Shown here in pieces: positions 22,889-33,543 of a stretch of 64,000 bases of DNA. The notes beneath the pieces were generated by a model. The model was not told where the DNA came from. It saw only the letters and a list, made by a program, of their open reading frames with translations, and did no database searches. The position numbers were made by a program, and so were the translations under genes. Origin of the DNA: Sanguinoderma infundibulare (Eukaryota; Basidiomycota; Agaricomycetes; Polyporales; Polyporaceae); contig JAVLRN010000003.1 in assembly GCA_032821775.1 (NCBI GenBank), forward strand, positions 3,658,001 through 3,722,000, written 5' to 3'. Position 1 is the stretch's first letter, and the number at the start of each line of letters is the position of its first letter.

Positions 22889-23090
22889 TCACTGCGCCTC
22901 AAAATAACTTGGATTGTGCGTCCATAGATCCCGCAGGAGCTTGTCCGCCTCCGCACTAACATCCACCCTTTCCTCCCCATTCCTCGGAGTAGGCATACAC
23001 TCCAAAGTAGTGACGCAGAATCGGTCTCCAGTCCATGGCCCTTTCAACACCTGCGTCTCGTACTCCGCCCCGCACGCGACCCCGCTGAGG
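22889..23090 (-). pseudogene. 3' part of F-box-like gene split by the 27-kb insertion
   Basis: On the minus strand, coding resumes at the target duplication (23090) and reads GVACGAEYETQVLKGPWTGD, then RFCVTTLECMP and a short C-terminus ending in TGA at 22889. This is the part of the family that follows LLSRICYSP..., and the missing 5' part ends in exactly that place at 50233. The two parts would be one gene reading from 51217 to 22889 if the insertion were absent. It has a shorter tail than the member at 10204, without the acidic extension. Confidence 0.82.
23081..23090. repeat. Left target site duplication (10 bp)
   Basis: CCCGCTGAGG at 23081-23090 recurs at 50233-50242, immediately outside the two inverted repeats. 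In the coding sense it is CCTCAGCGGG, which occurs once at this place in the continuous gene. It could be read as 9 bp depending on how the first element base is assigned. Confidence 0.85.
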
Positions 23091-23156
23091 AGAACACCTG
23101 AACCATGGGGCATATTCCGCCGGATTCCGTCGGATTCCGGCGGATTCCGGCGGAAT
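23091..23156 (+). repeat. Left terminal inverted repeat of the 27-kb element
   Basis: Begins AGAACACCTGAACCATGGGG, then passes into units of the form ATTCCGNCGG. The inverse of 50167-50232 matches it except at about six positions (1, 5, 7, 32, 50, 55). The ATTCCGNCGG units continue to about 23180 and could be transposase binding sites. Confidence 0.85.
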
Positions 23157-23332
23157 TCGCCGGAATTAGTCGGATTCGGCGTCTAGAGATGAAAGGGCGA
23201 GGAAGAGGTCAGTGCTCGGGTGAGCCGGAGAGGGGCGTTGCCAACCTGCCACGGTCGGCGTGATGCTCACGGTGGGATCTGACCTGAGGCGCAAATTTGT
23301 GATCAGTATTGGTGGCACGTACTGTTATGTAT

Positions 23333-23346
23333 ACTTACCGTAGGTA
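23333..23346 (+). repeat. Subterminal motif shared with right end (CTTACCGTAGGT)
   Basis: ACTTACCGTAGGT about 245 bp inside the left end. The right end has the inverse (ACCTACGGTAAG and ATCTACGGTAAG) at about 50117-50150, so the motif is placed in mirror orientation at the two ends. Confidence 0.55.
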
Positions 23347-23438
23347 GCTTTGTTAATAAATCTGCAATCTGGGGTTAGATGAAAAACACAGTCATATGCC
23401 ATGTACAGCGCGAGAGTGCGAGGCCGCAGACCCAAACC

Positions 23439-23560
23439 GAGGTCGAAACCACATGCCCGAACCGAGGTCACAACCTCACGCCCGGACTGAGGTCACAACC
23501 TCATGCCCGGAACCGAAGTGTGGCGTTTGGTTGTGACCTCAGTCCGGGCCGCAGCACCGA
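23439..23560 (+). repeat. Left subterminal 25-bp repeats
   Basis: GAGGTCACAACCTCA-type units begin at 23439, 23464 and 23489 (25-bp spacing). The unit contains the palindrome GAGGTCACAACCTC, and an inverted copy (GGTTGTGACCTCAGTCCGGG) follows near 23529. The open frames across this stretch are products of the repeat. Confidence 0.65.
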
Positions 23561-23685
23561 TTCTCACGCTCGGATCCGTTGCCAGCACAGCCCGCGTCTT
23601 CCTCTGCCGTCAGCCTGTCTCTCGCTTCTCGCGTCAGCCTGTCTCGACCTCCCCGCCTCTCGACCTCCATGCGACCCAGTCGCCC

Positions 23686-23935
23686 GGGCGATGAACTCTA
23701 CACAGGTTGTACCCTGTAGACTGAGCCCTTTACACTGGATCGACCACCACCGCCTACCCTCAACACCTCTGGCAGTCACCAACCCCCTCTGTCCCGTCCC
23801 TCGCCCGTCCAGCCTCGCTTGGGCGATGAACTCTACATGGGTTGTACCCTGTAGACTGAGCCCTGTTCCGTTCGATCCACCGCCCTCGCCCACCTTCTTC
23901 TGTCGACACTCCTCGCAGTCACTGGCCCCCTGAGC
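23686..23935 (+). repeat. Tandem duplication, about 135-bp period
   Basis: The block starting GGGCGATGAACTCTACA at 23686 recurs at 23821 with many small differences; both contain GGTTGTACCCTGTAGACTGA, which has an internal hairpin. No coding meaning was found. Confidence 0.6.
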
Positions 23936-24689
23936 CCTGCCCCTCACCCTTGTTGCCACCACGATGTCTCCCGCCCCCTGCATCACCCTTGTTCACACAT
24001 CTCATCCACTGGGCGTTCTCTTGCACGGCTTCCCTGCGCGCTCAACCTTGGCTCCCTCTGGCACCACAAGATATCATTCCAGGCACCCCGGCATCTCTCC
24101 TCCCCGTCCACATTGTTGTCTCTGTAGATAGTAGTAACTAGTACAAATGTATAGCAGATAGAAAACATAATAAAATTTAATTGTCCGTCATTTCATCGCT
24201 TTTGTGTGATTCGTGTCCTGCTTCAAGGGTTGCGCCACCAAGACCTTGGCTTGCCACCATGGCCACACTCACCCGCTGTGCAGCCACGGGTTAGATCTGG
24301 AAGCATGTGCGGATGCGAGGGTGCGCTTGAATGCACTTCGAGATACAGCAGAGATGCCGTATGCTCCTGCATTTCCTTCCAGTTGCCGTTGCCGGTGTGG
24401 TGGTCTCCCTGTATGCACGTACTCTCGAATAATAAACCGCAATAGCCACAGAAGAAGGAATGGGGAAGACATGCCTTGACGGCGGCATCGGACATGGTCA
24501 CGAGACTCTTGTTCCAGCCGGCCGCTTCACGCTTAGGGGGCAACCTGTTGTACTGTTGCCTGTGCAGATTTTGCAGCTTGGAGTTGTGGAGGCGGCCTAT
24601 CAATCACAGCGACATCTGCTCATGGCCGTGAACAGAAGACGGACATCGCTCTTGTGCGTGCGCGTTCCAAAGACCACAATCGCTTCCAC

Positions 24690-25615
24690 TGTGAGTAGTC
24701 CTGGCTCCCATTCTGAGGTCCAGTGTCGCGCTCTCGACTTCATTCCGAACGCCAAGTCGCCTGCAGTGCAAGTACCCCTCCCGTGCGGACCTTAGAGTCA
24801 GTTCTCGTTAGGTGCATTCCGAGGGCAGTCGTTGCAGTGTAAGCGTCCCTCGTGCCCATTCTCAGGTTCAAAGTCGACCTCAGGTGTGAATGCTCCTCGA
24901 CCGCGATCCGAGGGTCAGAGTCCACCTCAGTCCGAGTCATCCTCGCGCGTGTTCCGAGATCCAGAGTCGATGTCAGCGAGAGTCGTCCTCGCATGCTTTC
25001 TGAGGTCCAGAGTCGACCTCAGCCCTTGCGTGGGTTCCCAGTTTCAAAGTGCCCCCCCAGTCCGAGTCATCCTCGCGCGTGCTGCGAGGTCCAGAGTTGA
25101 CCTCAGCGAAAGTCCTCCTCGCGTGTGTTCTGAGCTTCTGAGAGTCATCCTCGCACCCGTTCCGAGGTTCAGAGTCAGTCCACTGAAAGTCATCCTTGCA
25201 CGCATTCCGAGCTTGAGAGTACGTCTCAGCGAGAGTTCTCCTCGCACGCGTTCCGAGCTTCAGGTTATGGTCCTCGCATGCTGTCCGAGCTTGACAGTAC
25301 GTTTCAGCGAGAGTGCTCCTCACATGCGTTCTGAGCTTGAGAGTGCTCCTCGCGTGTGTTCAGAGCTTGAGACTCGGTCTTACTGAGAGTGCTCCTCGCA
25401 TTCGTTCCGAGCTTGAGAGTCGGTCCTACTGAGAGTGCTCCTCGCATGCGTTCTGAACTTGAGAGTGGACCTCAGCGAGAGTGCTCCTCACATGCGTTCG
25501 GAGCTTGAGAGTGCTCCTCGTGCGCGTTCGGAGCTTGAGACTCGGTCTTACTGAGAGTGCTCCTCGCATTCGTTCTGAGCTTGAGAGTCGGTCTTACTGA
25601 GAGTGGTCCTCACGC
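24690..25615 (+). repeat. Irregular minisatellite array near the left end of the element
   Basis: About 0.9 kb built of diverged units around the core GAGAGTGCTCCTCGCATGCG, alternating with GTTCTGAGCTTGAGAGT and GGTCTTACT pieces. Spacing varies from about 35 to 60 bp. Copies are more alike toward the right side (25300-25615) than the left. Long open frames on both strands here are repeat artefacts. Confidence 0.7.
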
Positions 25616-25739
25616 TGCAATGTGCTTATTGGGCATACTTCAAACTTGATGGACAAATGTGGGCCTCGGCAACAGACGCCCATCCCACCTCATACAGTTG
25701 TCATTCGTCCGACGTTGCCATTTGCTCCCCCTGACAACA

Positions 25740-27590
25740 ATGCCCCCTCATCTCACCCGCATTCTCGTCCTCTCTCATCTGAACTCGTGCAAGGAATGCG
25801 GATACCGTGTCGGTGCTCCCATCCTGCATCAAGGCAAGGGCGACTCAAGCAAAAAAGGTCACTGGTTCGAGAAGGTGAGTTGTCCCATGCACCGCTGTCA
25901 ATCTATGACAACTCAATCTCATTCCACCAGTGTCTGAATAATGACGCATCTGGTCTGGACAGCTGTTCGTACTTTGCATGGCAGCCGGATATACCTCTGT
26001 GGAAGCCATCTCATTGTGGCGACAAGACCAAGACCCCTTGTCCTGGTCAGCTTTGCCGGTCAAGCTCCCAGCCGAATACCATCAACCTCGACTGTACCTT
26101 TGGAGTTTGCGTTCATTGCTGTAGGAATTTGCAACCCCTCCTGCCGACCATGCGTGCGTGCGCGGTTAGTGATCATCGCAAGGGAGTGGAGTTCCCACAA
26201 ACGGCTCAGAAAGGTGCACTTGCAATAACACTCCCTCAAACGTCCATGCCTGACGCATGAACCACGTTCAGACACGGGCCCGAAAGGTCAAACTTCTGGT
26301 CACGGCCGGGGTCGTGCATCAAGGAAGAAGCAGACGAGGCAGTCCTCCCCGTTGCCAGAGGGGGACGCTGACCCTTTCGACTCTATGGATTCGGCCGCCT
26401 TTAACACGTCTGCCAACCGTGCACCTCCCAAGCGTTCATCGTATGCCACTCCGACTGGGCCGGCATACCAAGCCCGCATCTCTGCCATCGACACCGAGCA
26501 ACGGCTTCTTCACGAAGAGAAGGCGAACCGGGCACGTCAACAGCACGCCCAGTCGCACATGGTCATCATCACATCGCGCTGGTTCGCCAAGGTGTGTCCG
26601 TTTCTAGTCGCTCACCCGTGCTGGTACAGACTCGGTTTGTCTGGTTAGAACGGCGCACCGTCTGACAACCTGGAGATCGTCGTCGACAACCCTTCTGCCT
26701 TTCATCCGAAGGACATCCCTCAGCTTGTTGAAGACTATCACTGCGATACAGAGAAGTTCCAATACTACGACTCCAAGAAGCGGCTATGGTTCACCGGCTC
26801 TAAGGGCTCTGCTCCACGGGACCTGAAGAAGCTCAACTCGGATGACCTCTGTTATCATTCGCTCGGGGTGACGTCGGGCGAGGGGATGCCCGGCCCTCAG
26901 CAGAAGTCCCCTGCCTCCGACGACACCACTGCACCTCATACCCCTCGTCAGTCAGTGTACGTTTCATCATTCGGTTGTCATTGAACTGGTGTTCACGGCC
27001 TTCGACCTCCTTCTAGTCAGCTTCCATTGACCCCGCAGTCTCACCACCACCAGTCGCTGTCTCCGGCGCCCAGCCCTCCGGGATTGTCCTTGCCCGACGA
27101 CGACACCCTTTCGCATTCCTCCACCCCCTCTAGGCTGCATGAGGTCGTTGCCCCAGTCGCGCGCGAACACGCGGCCCACTCACAAGCCGAGGACCCCATT
27201 CCCGCACTCTTTGCCGGCAACACAGATTTAGCTGAGGCCGCCGGCAAATCGGAATCCGCTCTGACCCCGCTTGATCTAACCACCGCACCTCGCGGTCGCA
27301 CCGGCGGCTGGCCCTGGAAATATGTCTGCGACATGGCAGAAGGGTTTACCGCCATGCATGCCTTGGAAGACGGTCGTCCGCCCATGACCACCTCCGATGC
27401 GTTCCAGACCGTCTTCCAGGCACCCTTCAAAACCAGTACGTACTCCGACCAGATGCGAGCTTGGCATGCAGCGGGTGATGTTCCGGGCGAGCGGGGACGT
27501 TGGATCAAGGTCGGTCGGGCAGATGGCGGCGAATGGGCCAAGTTCATGAAGCAATGGCGCCAGGCTGGAAAGAAGGGCGGCGCGAAGTAG
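25740..27590 (+). CDS. GRF-like zinc-finger protein (cargo)
   Basis: Exons 25740-25874, 25931-26213, 26272-26591, 26649-26956 and 27017-27590; all phases agree and the product is 539 residues (an in-frame upstream ATG at 25659 would add 27). Near the start it has CKECGYR...GHWFEKC...CSYFAWQPD, spanning the first intron. This resembles the GRF zinc finger (CX2C ... FY/F-x-C ... C-x-F/Y-F-x-W), a single-stranded nucleic acid binding module found in helicases, topoisomerases and nucleases. The middle is Ser/Thr/Pro-rich with a charged helix (EQRLLHEEKANRARQQHAQS). The C-terminal part (GWPWKYVCDMAEGF ... KFMKQWRQAGKKGG) is unrecognised. No lesion was seen. It is the first gene inside the left repeats. 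A role in transposition or DNA binding is inference only. Confidence 0.68.
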
Positions 27591-27827
27591 CGGTGTAGAT
27601 CGCGTGTGTACTTAGGATATCCATTTTCCTTGGCAAATCGTTTAACGGTGATCGACACGACTTCGTTTCACCATTCCAAACCGGCAATTACATATAAGCG
27701 TCTACAAACATGGTCACTAGAAAGCGTTCCACGGGGGGATCGTCATGTCCGGCAACACCGATCGCCGCACGCGTCTGGAAACAGTGAGGGGTCAGGCGAT
27801 GACGCACCGCTGAAGAAATGGCGCCAC

Positions 27828-28874
27828 TCACTCGAACTCTGCCTCCCCGACCCTCACTTCCCCTAAGACGCCGGTGGTGAATGGGCCGTAGTTCAGCGGT
27901 GTGTCGCTAACGCGGGTTTCCAAATCCGAGAATCGCAGGAGATAATCGCCGCTCTCGCAGTCCTTCTCGCAATACGCCCCAGCCATCCTCCACACTGCGC
28001 CCGTACCATAGGGCAGACAGTGCAAATGCTCGAAGACTGCGTGGTTCACCTTGTGAGGTTGATAGAAGTCCACGAGCGAACCCTTGTCGCCGAAGTAGCG
28101 CGATTGGCCCGGACACTGGTATCTCGACCGCAGACATACCGGGTTGATATACTCCTCCTCCACTTCCTGGGCCTGCTGATCCTCACCCTGGTTGACACAT
28201 GCCCGCCACCCGAGGTACATTATGGGGAACGGCAGAGGGGGCTCGGCTACGTCCGCAGCCCACTGAGCTAGCTGGAAATTCCCTTGGATCACCATCTCCA
28301 CGCACTTCTTGTCATCAGACTCGAGGTAGGGCAATTCGGGGGCTACCGCTCGACGGTTCATCATGAGGTCCCGATATGCGCAACCGAAGGAGTACTCGTC
28401 CATGTAGTTGAAGAGCGCAGTGCACTTGGACATCGCAATCGGGGTGAAGGGGGAGGGTGTGTGCGAGACGATGATGTATACGCAGGGATCCTTTTGCTTA
28501 GGCCAGTGGAACTTGTACTTGGTGGGTTGGTGCTCGTTGCGGAATGGCCATTCCTCCCAGGGTACGGCCCTCTCCAAAGGGCCCCACCGCTCGAGGGAGC
28601 CCACCAGGGCCGGGCTGTGCTCGGAGTTGACACAGATCTCCAACACGGGCCCTAGGAGACGGGTGTCACGCATGATGAAGGCGAGGGCGGCGTAGCTGCT
28701 AATCACCGCCCAGTGCTCGGTGAGGTAATCCCACAGCCAATGCACCTGGGCCCCCCAGTAGTGGCCCACAATGGCGTTGCGCTCCATCAGCAACGTCTTG
28801 GAGACGCGATCACGAGCATAGGTACATGTCCCCCCCCCGCGGAGCAGACAGTTCATGTCGAAGCGGTCTTCCAT
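27828..28874 (-). CDS. Unknown 348-residue protein (cargo)
   Basis: Single open frame on the minus strand. It starts MEDRFDMNCLLRGGG after an upstream stop in the same region and ends in an acidic EVRVGEAEFE. It contains WGAQVHWLWDYL, YKFHWPKQKDPCVYIIV and several Cys residues without a regular metal-binding spacing. The HWPKQKDP-type segment is familiar from an uncharacterised agaricomycete family; I know of no function. It converges with the GRF-like gene on its left, 237 bp away. No introns seem required. Confidence 0.6.
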   Translation of the reverse strand: MEDRFDMNCLLRGGGTCTYARDRVSKTLLMERNAIVGHYWGAQVHWLWDYLTEHWAVISSYAALAFIMRDTRLLGPVLEICVNSEHSPALVGSLERWGPLERAVPWEEWPFRNEHQPTKYKFHWPKQKDPCVYIIVSHTPSPFTPIAMSKCTALFNYMDEYSFGCAYRDLMMNRRAVAPELPYLESDDKKCVEMVIQGNFQLAQWAADVAEPPLPFPIMYLGWRACVNQGEDQQAQEVEEEYINPVCLRSRYQCPGQSRYFGDKGSLVDFYQPHKVNHAVFEHLHCLPYGTGAVWRMAGAYCEKDCESGDYLLRFSDLETRVSDTPLNYGPFTTGVLGEVRVGEAEFE

Positions 28875-29294
28875 TACATGATGGATGTCCTGTGGGAGGC
28901 TGGATGCATGCTTTCAGACTGCTCGTTATCGAAACGACAAAATCGTACCACGAACCTCAACAACTTGCTCTGAACAGCCATGGTCGCACGACGGGCGGTG
29001 GCGCGGATTACGAGGTTGACGGCAGGAGAGAGGTGGATGGGACACGAAGCACGAGGTAGCCGCCCTGATGCTCTTTTTGATCACCAGTGGCCTTGCGGGT
29101 GGGCACGCAGCCAACGTCCCTACCGCGTAAATAAGTTATGCCTGTTTTAGGCCGATGTGTGCGGGCGATCCCGGGCGTTTATCAGAGGACAAGGCGTACT
29201 TAGCCAGTGTCCTTGTCCGTCCAGCTACCTACCCCCTGCCAATCTCGACCCCTCCTCGTTCGCTTCTCGTGTCGTCTCCATCTCTCCCTTAGTG
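28875..29294. other. Intergenic between divergent cargo genes
   Basis: No gene seen. It probably holds the promoters of the minus-strand gene at 27828 and the plus-strand gene at 29295. Confidence 0.35.
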
Positions 29295-31555
29295 ATGTCC
29301 TCTCCTGACGGTGTTCGCTATCCCCTCACTGCGCAATTGCTGTAAGTCCCTCTTCGACCACATAGCACGCGTTTTCTTATCGGGTGTCGCGTCATAGCAC
29401 AGGGATCAAGGTTCCAGAGCTCAAGGTAAAATGTCCCGCCCACGTTCACTGCGTTTTCCTTCCTCATTTTCAAAACAGGCACTGCTCAAAGCGCACATGC
29501 CCACCATCAAGTTCGACAAGTCGTCTTCGAAGCGTGACGTTCTCATGAACGACGTCGTCGAAAATATCACCATTGACGTTAAACGCATCTGGGGTTGGCT
29601 CGCGCAGAGTGCGGATGTCCCTGAACCCGCGCCATCTGGTGTCGTCCAGAGGGAGTGGGCGGTGGACAGAGCTTTGTGGACCGCGATCACAACTAAAGCT
29701 GTCCCGAGAGACAAACTCGACCAGGTGAGTTGATGTGTCTTGTAGGAGAGGTTCGTCAGCGAGGTGTTGATCGTCTCCCGTGACACAGCTTGAGTCCGAG
29801 GGCGGGGCAGGGGGCGGCCAACAGGGTATCTCAGGCTCCAGACATCCTTCTGAGGCCCTCGGTTCCCAGGGCCCGCCATCAGCTCTCACATCCATTTCCC
29901 GTCTAGCATCTTCATCCGGCCCTCCTGCCAACGATTCAGAGGTCCCTATGGATGTGGATGCCCCTCAACCCCCTGCGGCAGCATCCCGGTTTTCAGTCTC
30001 TGCCGGTGTTTCCCCGACTGCGGTGCTCGCTGGCCCTGCCCCCACGCCCCAGTCACCTGCCCCCATCTCTCCAAAACCGTCTGGAACGTCAGTCAACGTC
30101 CCTCCCAGCGCTCCCGGCGTCGCCCTGCCCACTGCGGTCGCTCAGGTCATTCACTTCATTCGTATGTCCATCGTGGCTTTTGACCCAGTTACTAGGTGTC
30201 TCAACTCTCGCCACGAGAGCAGACGTATCAAGAGCTGTTGCTCGAGGTCCTCGACAACTATGGCTTCATGAGTGACCAATGCGACTTGTGTCCTGCCGTC
30301 CTCACCGTCTCATGAGCGTCTGCCTCAGCTTGACCGCGTCGTTGAACGTGATGAGTATAACCTGCCGCTCGAGACCTGCGAGGCGAAGGGCACCATCAAG
30401 GTTTATGGCGTGGACTACCGCGCTGTTGCCCATAACCCTCCTCTCCCCGTCAAACATGTCTACCTCCCCCTCAACGACATACACCTCTACTACATTCCTC
30501 TCGCGCGGAAGATTGTCACAAACTCCCAAGAGATTGCCACCGCTATGCACAGGTACATCGGCCTCGTCGAGGGTGGGTCCTTTTTTGGCAAGTTCAGTGC
30601 ACAACAATCCACTGATCTCAATGTAGGCGATCTCTACTTGAACCTCACTTTCACTATCGACAAGGACGAATACCAGCTTTCCTTTGCCACCGTGGACTCC
30701 CAGCGCGTTTTGCGCTTGAATGAGCAATGCGTCGTGGAGCTCGGTATCGGGACGGTTAAGCAGGATGGCAACTTCATGAGGTCCATCCGGCTGGGCCTTA
30801 AGGTCAGCATCACCCCTGTACGTCAAGCATTGTTTCTCCTTCCTCTGCCACGTTCTCATAGTACGTGCTAGGCTTTCAAAACCATCCTGTCCGCATCTGT
30901 CCTCGTCGACCCCGACGCGTCCGTCCTCGTTGTCGACGACGCGCCCATGCATCGGGCAGGTGCCAGGCGAATCTCTCCTGCCGAGGCACGCGCGTACACG
31001 GATGCCTTCGACAAGCGCCCGGAGAATAAGTATCCCACTACTAGCGAGATTCGACTCTCCAAAGCCCAGATGCGCTTACCAGTCGACGAGGTGCTCCGTA
31101 GAGCACAGCACGTGGTCGACTTTATCAAAGCTGTGGCGTTTCAGGACCAATCCACCCCGTCCATCATACGGTATCGTATGACGCCGCTCTCGGCTATGGC
31201 CGCGTTCTTCCATAAGGGGGAGAAGTGGATCCTTGAATGCTGCGACATGCTGCGCCTATATGAGGAGTTCAAGGATGACCCGAAGGTCAAGCGGGTGCTT
31301 GTCGATCTCAGGAAAAGTCCCAGTTGCGGGGTAGCCACCGTGCTGCATAAGCTGGAGGACGTCATCAAGGCAAAGGCCCGCGAGGGGAAGGCCTGCGAGG
31401 GGAAGGCCCCCGACGGGAAGGCCCCCGACGGGAAGGCCCCCGACAGGAAGGCCCCCGACAGGAAGGCCCCTGAGGGGAGTCGCAAGAGGTCACAGTCGGT
31501 GCAGGAGTTCGAGGACGACATGGACGAGGTCTCCTACACAGAGGTCAAGAGCTGA
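29295..31555 (+). CDS. Unknown cargo protein A, first of three tandem genes
   Basis: Multi-exon gene. Recognised exons: about 29479-29727 (KRIWGWLAQSADV, WAVDRALWTAI), about 29789-30144 (Ser/Pro/Ala-rich linker), about 30195-30275 (QLSPREQTYQELLLEVLDNYG), about 30320-30817 (TIKVYGVDYRAV, GDLYLNLTFTIDKDEY, IRLGLKVSITP) and about 30873-31555 (Lys/Asp-rich C-terminus with GKAPD repeats). The blocks WAVDRALW, LLEVLDNYG and GDLYLNLTF recur in the next gene (31748-33543), so the two are paralogues. The first two small exons (from ATG 29295) and the step near 30300 do not fit in phase with standard introns; there may be a frameshift or an unusual splice. No known domain was recognised. Confidence 0.5.
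31375..31470 (+). repeat. 15-bp in-frame repeat (GKAPD units)
   Basis: GGGAAGGCCCCCGAC-type units repeat about seven times inside the last exon of gene A, giving GKAPD/RKAPD pentapeptides. The 15-bp period keeps the frame, so unit number could vary between strains without breaking the protein. Confidence 0.75.
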
Positions 31556-31747
31556 TTCCCAGCGTTTTCTACCTTTGTACTTGTAATCCATCATATTGAT
31601 ACGTTGTCGCTTCCTGGAAATGCATGCCCGATCGGTCTCCATGCTCCTGTGTGATGTTCTGCCAGCCGGATCAGATGATATAATCAGCAGCACCAGTCGA
31701 CTGATCACTGATTAGTTGGGATGCTCGACCCCGCTTTCTGCTTCGCC

Positions 31748-33543
31748 ATGCCTTCTACCCCCGACCGTACTCGACACATCCTGCCTCTGGCCATCCTGTG
31801 AGCTTCTCGTTATGATCGCTACATGAACATGCTTACCAACGTTCGTCTGCAGGACACAAAGTCACTACACCGTACCCAAGGTGCAGTACCGCGCAGTGAT
31901 CTCTTGTTGTTGACTCACGCTGTCCGAAGAAACTTTTTCTTGCGTTGGCAGGCGTCGCCGATGATGATGGCCAACCGACTTCGTCATCCTATGTCCTTAA
32001 GATCCTCCAGGCCAGTGACGACCCCAGTGGTCAATGCGCCAAGGTTGACTATGTACGTATCAAGGAGTGGATGGACTCCAACATAAGCGACCCTGGGAGC
32101 GAACCTCCTGCCGATATCTGGCCACAGGATTGGCGGGTTGACAGGGCTATGTACCTCCTGTGGAAGGAGCGGAAGATCGGGCTCCACCCCAACCCCCAGG
32201 TGTGTTATCTTGTCACGGCATCGCGGTTTCTCGTTGCTGGCGTTGACTATCACCGATCCGAAGTACAAAGAAGACATGCATACCGAGTGCCTCGTGCCGT
32301 ATGTGGTGTCGGACACCGATCACTCCATGCCGCCCCGCGCAGGTACGTTCCCTTCGCACCCCTCTTCCTCCCTCACTCATCTATACCCATCCAGAGAGCG
32401 ACCCGGAAGACGGCAAGGCACAAAGCTGTGGGGTCCTCCCCAATGCCCCTCGACTTGTCCCATGGGCAGCGCCTCTCACGGCTGCAAACAACCAACTCGC
32501 TCGCATTCTCCGGGAGTACTACTTTGTGAGTCGCAATTGGTGGTAATGTCTATCCTCTGGTGACGTCATCTCGTGTTAGGTTCCCGTCGATGATCAGCTT
32601 GATGTCATAGAGGGCAACGAGGATGGGCTGCCAGTGGTGGCCCTTACTACCACAGGTAGCTTGAAGCTCGGCAGCTGGGACTACCGCCCCGGCCCTGGTT
32701 CTGAGCAGGGTAGACCTATTCACTGGCCTCTTCACAACGTGACCATGCATTACGATCCCGTCCGGTGAGAAATCACGACCCGACCCGAGTGGGTTGCCAC
32801 CTCCATGGCCAATCTCACCGCCCTTAGCGAAGGTTCGTGATTACCGTGCCCTTTGCTGCTCGCGTTTGTCGCCCATTACCTTCCAGGAGATTTGTATATG
32901 TCGGTGGTTTTGGCAGGCACCAATATAGACGTCGACTTTGCCGCTCTCGACGGCAAGCGCAACTTGGCTGTCATCAATCCGCAGCCGTTAGTTCTGTCCA
33001 TTGATGTCGCTGACACAAAGGTCCTGTTCATGATGGGAATCATGTTGAGCTTGGACATTAAGATCACTCTTGTGCGTTCCTCCACCGTTCTCGCCCGCGT
33101 CCCCACAGTTTTTCATCCGTCTTTAGCCTCACAAGAAGATTCATGTCCCCGACCAGAAGTGAAGCGAGTGTCTCGACACAGGTCTTTGTTCGTGTAGAAT
33201 ACACTGTGGGCAACAGACGTGTATTTCTAGTACCAATGCATCCCAATCATGTCGTCACCCTGACCGGTTTCACCTGTGAGTTGGACTTGTTGTGTGAGCA
33301 GACCATGCCATTAGTACTTGGATGTCATGTGTGCTGATCACCCGTGACTGATACCTCGGTAGGAAGATACCTGTTCGCCTGTTTCCTGAGGGCAATATCC
33401 ATTATGTCAGCAGCCAGGTTCTTACCTGTTATATGCGGGTGCCTCCCGGAACTGCCCATGAACACCCCTTGCCCCCTAACTCCATGTCTTCCATCTACTC
33501 TTCCCCCACGGTCCATGTCGTCGAGGCCAAAGCGAAACCATGA
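31748..33543 (+). pseudogene. Cargo gene B, decayed paralogue of gene A
   Basis: Same exon pattern as gene A: small first exon from ATG 31748, then blocks WRVDRAMYLLWKE (about 32130), RILREYYF (about 32505), LKLGSWDYR (about 32665) and GDLYMSVVLAG (about 32890), ending in a Pro-rich exon to 33543. At 32766-32768 a TGA lies in frame between PVR and EITTRPEW, where the paralogue continues with a basic residue (LARKIVT). A CGA-to-TGA change explains it. The last intron (from about 33272) also fails in phase by one. It therefore looks broken, although the rest is open. The end overlaps the start of the next gene by 29 bp in another frame. Confidence 0.5.

Noticed and set aside
23379..23933. Open frame of 184 codons near the left end of the 27-kb element
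   Set aside because: Lies across the 25-bp and 135-bp repeats; the translation is repetitive Pro/Ser/Arg sequence.
24740..25386. Several open frames on both strands at 24.7-25.4 kb
   Set aside because: Products of the minisatellite array, whose units happen to lack stops in several frames.
30280..30320. A 22-nt intron in cargo gene A
   Set aside because: Too short for basidiomycete introns; a frameshift or a different, unseen splice is more likely, so exon ends there were left approximate.
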